The notes beneath the pieces are model-generated. The model did no database searches. It worked only from the letters and a program-made list of their open reading frames with translations, and had not been told where the DNA came from. Shown here piece by piece: positions 56,409 through 64,000 of a stretch of DNA of 64,000 bases; the first letter of the stretch is position 1; every line of letters begins with the position of its first letter. The DNA lies in contig CM021312.1 of assembly GCA_010645155.1 (NCBI GenBank), positions 10,766,598-10,830,597 on the forward strand. The letters are read 5' to 3'. A program made the translations under genes and the position numbers. Source of the stretch: Tigriopus japonicus (Eukaryota > Arthropoda > Copepoda > Harpacticoida > Harpacticidae).

Positions 56409-58750
56409 TTGATTCTCTCTAGCAACCCAGACCTCATCATGGGTGTTCAAGTGACGCCAACGAACTTGTCAGATCATAGTATTCTTGAAATAGAGACTAC
56501 CATTTTAGAGGATCAAACCAACACAAGTGAAGATGAAAAAAGTGCTAAAACTGGATTGGCTAAATTTTGCTTTCGCGAAGAGCACTGGCCTTTAATTTAC
56601 CAAGGATTAGAGAGATTGAACCTCATCGCCAAAATGGACCAGGAAAAGGATATAAATGATGCTCTAACAATTATGACAAATTCTTTCCTTGAGGTCTGTA
56701 ATGAATTAGGTGTACCCCCATTATCTAATAGAAGAGAGAAAATAAATATACCCAAAGATAGGAAAAAACTTTTCAATAAGAGATGTTCTTTGGCCAAAAA
56801 GTTGCTCCCTTTGGATGAAAAAGCCCTCAAATTTGAAGGGATTAAAAAACGGATCAAGGCTGTCGATGTTTTGCTACAATCTTCTATTGCCAGGGATAAG
56901 TTTTGGAAAGAGAAAAAGGTCGTTCAGGAAGTAAAAAAGAATCCCAAAGCCTTTGATTCGTACGCCAATTCAAAACGCAAAGCTAGACCCTCCGTTGGAC
57001 CACTCCGGGTCGAAAAAGAACAAGTCACAAACCCATTCGAAATAGCCAACTTGTTGGGCGAAAAGTTTGCGTTGGTATTCTCGACTCCCACGCTGATTGA
57101 GATGGTGGATTCCCCTGTAGACTCGGATGCTCAAACACGTAGTGATATCAAAGTTGACGAATTCGAAGTAATGGAAGCCATTAAATCCCTCAACAACACG
57201 AGCTCTCCTGGCCCAGATGGCGTGACAACACAATTTCTTAAACGCACCTCCCAAGTTGTTGCCCCCTTTTTGTCATATTTAATGAATCGGAGCGATTATA
57301 CTCTTAGAAGGCAAGATCCCGACTGCGTTGAAAATGGCTCATATTATCCCCATATACAAGGGAGGGGACAGAAGTCAGCCGGGAAACTATAGACCTATTT
57401 CGTTAATTTCAAATATTTCAAAAATATTTGAAAAACTTGTTAAAAAACACTTTTAGAATTTACTCAAGATAGCATTCAAGACGAGCAACATGGATTTTGC
57501 ACTGGTTTTAGCACAATGACACAATTAGTTCAGCACTTTGACGACATAATAGAGGGACTACAGCATAATGATTGCGTCGATGTTGTTTATTTGGAATTTG
57601 CGAAAGCGTTTGACAAAGTGAACCACAATCTGCTGCTTCAGTGTTTGGCCAATCTTGCAATAAAATGTAAGGTGCTTACATGGCTAAAAAACTTTCTGAC
57701 AAACCGCACCCAAAGGGTGAAAATTGAAGGAACCCTTGGGTGCTCTCACCATGTCTTGTCAGGTGTCCCTCAGGGTTCAATCTTAGGTCCGATTTTATTC
57801 GTACTCTTTATTGCCCCGCTACTACCTTTCCAATCGTCAATTTCCTCGTATGCTGACGATACAAAACTAGTTTTTGGCAGAAACTCGTAAAATTTAAAGA
57901 ATCTCCAGGCTGATTTAGGCCGGCTATATAAGTGAGTTTCAGAACACAATATGGAATTAAATGGAGAAAAATACAAGTGTATGACTTTTGATTCTAATGG
58001 TGTAGGCTTAACTATACGTCTATACGGATAATCGTCAATGCCCTATAGTTACGGTTCACACCATAAAAGATATGGGAGTAATTCTAGAGGATAATGGAAA
58101 ATTTGCAAAACACGGTCAAACCAAAGTGATCAAAGCGTTCCAAACATGTGGATGGATTTATCGAACTTTCCAGTCCAGAGACCCTTTCATCATGAAAAAT
58201 CTTTATAAATCAATAGTCCAACCTCATCTGGAATATGCCTCCCCAATTTGGGCTCCAATGAGCGCGGCAGGGTTAAACAAGATTGAAAGGGTGCAACGAT
58301 GCTTTACCCGCTGTATTGACGGTCCGCTCAATTTAAATTATTGGGAAAGGTTGCAAAAGTTGGATTATATAGTGTCCAACGGCGGTCCGAAAGATATCAA
58401 ATTCTTTATGTTTTCAAATGTCTACACGGCTACTGCCCAAACCCAGGAATAGAGTACACGATTAGCGAGAGGAGAGGTATTAAATGTATCCCAAGGTATC
58501 AAACTTCTACAATTGACGATAAGTTGCTAAAAATCTAAAGACGTCTTCAGTTTTAAATCGAGCTCCCAACTGTACAACCTTCTTCCTCAACATTTCAGAC
58601 GAATCTACACATTTGATGATACTTTGTCAAGTTTCAAACGTGACTTGGATCGTTTCCTACAAACTATTCCTCACCAACCCCAGATACAGGGGTGCCCAAA
58701 AGCGGCAAATTCAAATTCGTTGCATGGCCAAGTATTTTATAAAAACTAAC
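56409..58750 (+). mobile_element. LINE (Jockey/CR1-type), 5'-truncated, degenerate ORF2
   Basis: The sequence enters at the end of the endonuclease (SNPDLIMGVQVTPTNLSDHS with the SDH motif). It continues with the linker, SSPGPDGVTTQFLKRTSQ, PIYKGGDRSQPGNYRPISLI in a second frame, FAKAFDKVNH, SGVPQGSILGPILF and the intact RT active site SYADDTKLV (about 57849). Then a stop at 57888, HLEYASPIWAPMS, YWERLQKL and RRSERYQILYVFKCLHG follow. Frameshifts near 57300, 57450 and 58375 and internal stops make it non-coding as it stands. Confidence 0.92.
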
Positions 58751-58856
58751 ACCTAACATTGCAGGTAAATCATCCCCTTGTATCGGTTAAAAAACCCGTG
58801 AACGAGCAAGGAAAAAATTCAAATCAAAGACGCAAAAGATATCTTGCATAAAACTG

Positions 58857-58862
58857 TTTATT
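58857..58862 (-). terminator. AATAAA polyadenylation signal of chitinase copy 2
   Basis: AATAAA on the minus strand, about 36 bp after the stop codon. Confidence 0.65.
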
Positions 58863-58897
58863 TGAAGGGAATGTCATTTCACAAGCAGGCCAATTTT

Positions 58898-60382
58898 TCA
58901 AATGTCGCATACTGGAGCTGGTTTGGTGCCACAAGTCTCATCAATTGGATTGAAGGTGTTTCCTGACACCAGCTGAGAGTTGACTTCTCTCAACAGAGGG
59001 TATGGCACATCAGAATAGGCTCCACTGTAGTCATCCTGATCCACAGAGAACACCATCACACCTCCAAGGTTCAAGTCATTGGCCATCTGGGCCTTCAAAC
59101 CAGCAGATTGGACATCTTCATAGCCAATCCAGTATTTACCATTGACCATGTAGGGCACACGTTGACAATCATCTCGAACAACAGTCCAAGCTTTAGGCGT
59201 GGCACCAGGCAAGTAGGAGAGGGAATCATCTTGTTGGATCTTGAGGATCTCTTGGAAGCTCCAAGAGCCACTCTGGTGCATGATGGGTCCAGGGTTGATT
59301 GAGCCAGCAGCGGGGCAATAAAGGCCATTGTTGGAAGCATCTTCCAACATGAATCCATTGCCATAGGCAGGAATACCCATAACCAGCTTGGTTGGATCAC
59401 CACCCTTTTGGAGGATGTATCGAATCCCATCATATACATTAAGACCATATCCAGGATGCATGACATCTTCCTCGTCATTGATTCGGAAAATTGGTGCCTC
59501 ATGAGCAGTGTATCTGACCATGACAAGAAAATATTATTCAATAGATTGAGTTGCCTTCACTCAAACCAAACACATCACAATTGTTAATAATATGTACAAT
59601 ATTCGAAAGCAGATCTCACACTTACTCATGGCCGTTATAGAAGGAATGATAATCATATGAAATGACGCTCAGGAAATTGGCATTTTCCGACAGGAATGGA
59701 ATGTCGTAGCCCAAATCAACCCGGTCATACTCAGGGAAGAGAGCCAAACTGAGAACCAGTCCATTCAAATCAAAAGCAGCCTTCATCTCGCCAACGAGAA
59801 GGTCAAGATTGCGTTTGTCTTCTTCCTCAGGGAACTCCCAATCAATGTCCAGACCCTTGAACCCAAAGCGTTGCAGATAGTCCAAAGAGCTGTCAATAAA
59901 GGCTTGACGTTTGACTGGATCCTTGGCCATGTTGGAGAACTTTTGAGGTCCTTCAGTGTATCCACCCACGGACAACATGGGGGTGAATGTCTCTGAAGCC
60001 AAGGCAGTGAATCGTCGGTAGGAGTCAAAATTGCACTCTCCAATGCCGCAATCTGTAGGACCAAGATCATACCAAGGATCTACTGGCATCAGAGACCACG
60101 TGGCTGTATCAATATCAGCATAAGCATAGATTCCATGAGAACATAAGGATGGGTCAACCCAAGCAACATCAAAATGCCCTGGATCCTCCCTGAAAGTGAT
60201 TGGTTGCAGTTTTTGAGCCAATGTTTTATGTGAACCATGGCAAAAACAGCTCCTTGAAAATACCTGTAATGAGCCCAGCTGCCAAAGTAGCAGACAACTA
60301 GTTTGTCAGATTGTTGGGCTGGTTGAGTGGCTGTGATGGTTGAAATGACCATGAAGGCCAAGACCAAACATAAAAGTTTCAT
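58898..60382 (-). CDS. GH18 chitinase, copy 2 (three exons, 432 residues)
   Basis: Exons on the minus strand are 60382-60264, 60189-59626 and 59513-58898. Lengths (119, 564, 616) and phases are identical to copy 1, so the two are paralogues that kept gene structure while introns diverged in sequence. It has a signal peptide (MKLLCLVLAFMVISTITA), CYFGSWAHYR, SVGG, the catalytic KGLDIDWEFPE with Glu158 kept and the first motif Asp again replaced by Lys151, ISYD, and GGVMVFSVDQDDY. It ends in PAPVCDI without a chitin-binding domain. It is predicted to be secreted and to act on chitin in cuticle or gut lining. Its TATA box lies 85 bp before the ATG and its poly(A) signal 36 bp after the stop. Confidence 0.95.
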
Positions 60383-60466
60383 ATCTTTTGATATTGTAGT
60401 GTTGCTTGCCAGACTGAACTCTTTGATGGGAAATTGTAGAGTGACTATTCTTATGTGTATAGGTGT

Positions 60467-60474
60467 CTTTTATA
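60467..60474 (-). promoter_or_regulatory. TATA box of chitinase copy 2
   Basis: TATAAAAG on the minus strand, 85 bp before the ATG, the same octamer as in copy 1. Confidence 0.65.
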
Positions 60475-60484
60475 GCTCTCAAAT

Positions 60485-61665
60485 CCCTCAGTAGATAGAA
60501 TAAGGTACAAAGGAGCAAGCACAAATAATAGAGATTAAGGACTGACTACGTGACGTGTGTGTCGGGTTTGACATACTTTACAGGTACTTGGACTTTCACA
60601 GATGGGGCATCTATCTCCCTTGCTTTGGTTGAAGTAAAAATAGGGATAATTGGGGGAAAATGAAGATTGACAGACAAACGCAGACAAACCATGTTTGTCT
60701 TGTTATTTGCAGCACTAGCAGTTGACCTGATATTGACATGAAATGGACAACCAAAGTCATTTTTGGCCATTTCAAGCCACTAACGGTTGGAAGTCTACTG
60801 ATGAGAAACAAACAAATATCGCAAATAACAAACAAAGACAAACAATCGACAGCACACCAAACAAATATAAATTACATATAAAAAACAAACAAATTAGAAA
60901 GATAAGTCAACAGCTGTTGCTTGTTTTGGTCTCCCCGAAAAATAGGGCTGCCAAAATTTTCACCCCTCGTGTATCAAAAAAGGTCAAAAGAAAATAGGGG
61001 TCTTGAAACTTTTGAAAGTCGGAGCTAAGTGTTCCAGTTGTATTGAATATATCTCTTTCAATTGTATCAATTTTTGCGGCTAAAATAATCATTAGACAGT
61101 TGCTTTTGCAAATCATGACAAATCATGACGGCAACACTGTTTTTATTTGGAAACGGTACAAATTGACCCCAAACAAACAAATATTTTAAAAACCCAAACA
61201 AATATACAAACAAACAAATAAACGGCCAATTTGTTCGCAACAGTAGTTGGAACCACAGGGCGGAAATACAGAAATTTTTGTTGGACGAATCACAGTTGTT
61301 GACGAGTAAAGGTTACACGTAAAAACTTGATATTTCCGAAGATTATAACCTAAAGTTGTGCCCAAATAAACAAATTTCCCTTCATGCCAAAGTTGTGTTC
61401 GTTTTGAAATGTTGCGATTAAATAATGCGAAGTTAACGTGCAGAATCATGCCTCTTGACTCTTATTCTTGACAGATGCTAGGCCCTTAACAATTGGGGCA
61501 TTTTAAGGCGGAACAAGTGACCATGACTTCAACCCTACAAACGAACTTGTTTGGGCACAACTGCTTGGAAAACGTCACAGTCAAAAATCAGCTGGGGCCT
61601 GAAAATTGTCCTACAAAATGATAGGTCTGTCTGCCCCAGCGTCTCCTCTCTGGAAACTCTGTGAT
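60485..61665. other. Intergenic, CAAACAAA-rich
   Basis: No supported gene. AAACAAACAAAT-type runs recur at 60810-60900 and 61170-61225, one of them beside a word GACAAATCATGACAAATCATGA (61115-61130 region). These may be retroposon tails, but no heads were recognised. Confidence 0.35.
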
Positions 61666-61669
61666 TGGA

Positions 61670-61920
61670 ACAAATGTTTTGTGTTTGGGGATGAATGCTT
61701 GCTTCAAGCATGCTTCATCAATTGAATTCAACCTCTCCTGGGACTTTTAGTGCTCTCAGGCTTTTATAACTTCTTGACACTTTATGAATTTTAGCTTTGT
61801 CAAAGTATCTGTGTTGGCAAACTTTTAGTTAAAAAATACTCCAACAAGTTGATAAATTTTCTTAAAGTTAATATTGGAAGCAGGCTTGTAGCTTGCTTTG
61901 GTACAGACAAAGCATTTGAG
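61670..61920. mobile_element. Diverged MITE copy, reverse relative to 52433-52930
   Basis: Ends AAATGTTTTGTGTTTGG and CAGACAAAGCATTTGAGC, with an inner GCTTCAAGCATGCTTC, correspond inversely to the tandem pair at 52 kb. The interior is poorly conserved. Confidence 0.6.
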
Positions 61921-61924
61921 CTAT

Positions 61925-63165
61925 AGTCCACCAAGGTTTATGCACCAGTCGCACTGTCCATAAAATACATGTGTTTGCTGATAGAAGTGGTCATAAATCA
62001 ATTTTGGACAATCTAAAGTGCTTGAAATACTGCTTGGGGATTGTTAATGGACCTGCAAGGAGTTTTTGGTTGAATTGATAGCTAACATGCCTTGAAGATT
62101 GGCGTGAAAAGATTGACATTGAAAAAAATCAGCTATGGTCCATGTCAAAATTGGGTTAAAACACTTGCAGTTCCATTTGGAGTATGGGTGGGCAAGAAAC
62201 CATAAGCCGAAGTGAATCGTGGAAAGTGCTCTACATGGCTCACCTTTTGGTCGTACTTCTTCATTTATCATAGTTTGTGCAATAGTTTGGTGTTTACATT
62301 GAGTAAGGAGCATTGGTTTCATTTGATTTAAGATGTTTCTTTCAAAGAGCTATTTAAGAAAAGTGTTTTCCATTGTCATGGTCCTTTCTTTTTTAGATTT
62401 AATTGGTCGTAATGAATGGTTCATGCGCTATACGCATTAAGACATCCAATCGAGAGAGTTGTCTGTGCTTTATTCAGCCCACAATCTGTCAAGTGCAATG
62501 TAACCAACAAGGGCAATTTCCCTGTCAGATAATTGGCGGGAAACATTTCATACCATCACAGAACATAGTTCATAAAAGAGAGAAGAATAACCTTTGGCTT
62601 GTTAAAATAAAGATGAAATGAAAAATCAAATTCAAGCTTTGCTTCTTTTTTTCCTGAAACCAATTTTAGATTTTTCTTCTTGTGTGGGTTGCGCTTTTGT
62701 TTACTGCCGCTACAAGGAATGTGACGCCGTGGAGAAATGAAATATAAGAAATGATTTAAGCAATTAATTCTTATACGAAATTTGGAGAAATTGGAAGACC
62801 CATTAGCAGCCATTTTCGTGCCATTATCCGCTTCTCATTCTAGCCGCTTGTCTATCCGCTTTTCCTTTTGCTATTTTCGTGCCCTTCTATGCGGTGAAGC
62901 GGTCGAGAATTGGTCCGTTTATTAGCTTGACTTCTTATCAGCTGATAATTTTGTGCTTTTTCCCGTTTCTCCGTTTTGTTGCTTGTCCTTATCCGCTTTT
63001 CCCATTGCTATTTTCGTGCCCTCCAATGCCGGCGAGCGTTCCAGAATTTGTGCATTTATCCGCCTGCGAAAACAACAAGCAAATGCTTGTTCTTATCGAA
63101 GTCGACTGCATTGTTCCAACTAGCCTGGATTACGTGGGATTTGGAGGTGCTTTCAGAGCAAAAGT
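61925..63165. other. Intergenic with one SINE scrap
   Basis: A minus-strand family A SINE tail scrap, TTACTGCCGCTACAAGGAATG, lies at 62701-62721. At 62820-63080 a block with TATCCGCTTTTCC and GCTATTTTCGTGCCCT occurs twice, a diverged short duplication. No gene is supported. Confidence 0.4.
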
Positions 63166-63169
63166 AATC

Positions 63170-63760
63170 CCTTTTTGGTCGCTACAGCTTTAATTGAATA
63201 CTGGGTTGGGACAGAGCCCATGAATGCTCTTGAAGACATATAGTATCAGATACCTTTCATACCTTCTCTGAGTACTGTACAGCCCTAACTTCTGGAGCCT
63301 CTCCCAATATGAGAGCTCTCTCATTCCTGTGATGTTCCTAGTAAAACATCTTTGGACCTGCTCGACCTTTTGCAAACCGCTGAACTCATTGGAGCCCAAA
63401 TGGGTGAGGCATATTCAAGATGCGGCTGAACAATCGACTTGTACAGAGTTAGCATCGGAATACTATCTCTGGACTTGAAAGTGCGATAGATCCAGCCGCA
63501 CGTTTGAAATGCCTTCCCCACTTTCAACTGGATATGCTCATCAAACTTTCCATCATCTTGGACGACAACTCCCAAATCTCTCATGGACGATACCTGCTCA
63601 ATATCACAACCTCCATTGTCTTTGAGAGGAACATCTAATTTTGACGCCCCATACGTCATTGTGCGGAATTTCATCCCGTTCAATGCCATATTACTCTGAC
63701 CAACCTAAGAGTAGACTTTTTCCAAGTCCTCAACTAAACATTTTGAGTTCTGACCATTCC
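63170..63760 (-). mobile_element. LINE 3' fragment, near-identical to the one at 1-690
   Basis: The minus strand encodes MALNGMKFRTMTYGASKLDV, cut here, then the thumb region with HLEYASPIWAPMSSA, and YWERLQKLGL after a frameshift. It is very similar to 1-690 throughout but lacks the 24-bp insertion. Orientation is the same. Confidence 0.87.
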
Positions 63761-63779
63761 TTCTACTTAGAACACTTAC

Positions 63780-64000
63780 TTAACACTAATTTTGTGTCAT
63801 CATTAGGGACAGGAAGTTTAGACGAATAAAACTGTCAAATGAAACGAAAAAAGACGAATAAAATTGTCTGATTAGACGAAAAAAAAGAAAAAAATACTCG
63901 AAAGACGTAAAAAAATCGAATCAATTTCCCAAAAAGGCAAATTAACCTTGCTTATAAGAAAGAAGAAAAATTAAATGTCCGTACAGACGAAAAAAGACGT
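63780..64000. repeat. A-rich degenerate repeat with GACGAAAAAA words
   Basis: Imperfect repeats of GACGAATAAAA/GACGAAAAAA to the window end. A similar A-rich, GACGAATA-containing stretch occurs at 25240-25460. No coding content. Confidence 0.5.

Noticed and set aside
1..64000. Whole-window segmental duplication linking each LINE end copy with its nearest chitinase
   Set aside because: The order is mirrored (LINE left of copy 1, LINE right of copy 2) while strands are the same, so the blocks are not collinear.

Overview
This is eukaryotic, animal-type DNA: split genes with GT/AG introns, TATA boxes and AATAAA signals, low coding density, AT-rich sequence and abundant transposon debris. Secreted GH18 chitinases, an arthropod-style CUB-like secreted protein and a divergent nuclear receptor with a CFSCRA P-box point to an arthropod. 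A crustacean, possibly a copepod, is my best guess (inference). There is one assembly gap at 36610-37515.

Layout. 1-690: 3' part of a minus-strand LINE. 872-5195: plus-strand 3' exons of a CUB-like secreted protein gene; its first visible intron holds a 1.64 kb Tc1-type transposon with TA duplications. 5755-7189: minus-strand GH18 gene of three exons. 8164-9011: internally deleted mariner. 10.4-19.6 kb: no convincing host gene, but several non-autonomous transposons, a tRNA-derived SINE, a decayed Gypsy-like gag/protease remnant and a mariner fragment. 20206-32341: a 12-exon plus-strand gene whose exons join in frame into about 985 residues: signal peptide, six one-exon modules (five carrying a PAN/apple-like four-cysteine core), a kelch-like region and a C-terminal domain. 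Its introns are full of nested mobile elements. 33.0-36.6 kb: LINE, foldback and SINE copies. 37517-37879: 3' end of an unknown gene emerging from the gap. 38-50 kb: foldback elements, duplications and an LTR-like repeat. 50400-51689: a nuclear-receptor DNA-binding-domain protein without a ligand-binding domain. 52-58.7 kb: tandem MITEs, a hAT-type element and a decayed LINE. 58898-60382: a second GH18 gene with exon lengths identical to the first. 63.17-63.76 kb: another copy of the LINE segment found at position 1, same strand.

The host genes do not form an operon. Three of the five encode secreted proteins (two chitinases and the apple/kelch protein), and the CUB-like protein is probably secreted too. 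Much of the remaining sequence is repeat families that occur two or more times here. The most unusual host locus is the apple/kelch gene: six consecutive exons each encode one module and all are phase 1-1 apart from the first, the signature of module duplication or exon shuffling. Gene models come from reading splice sites and phase by eye. No transcript or database evidence was available.
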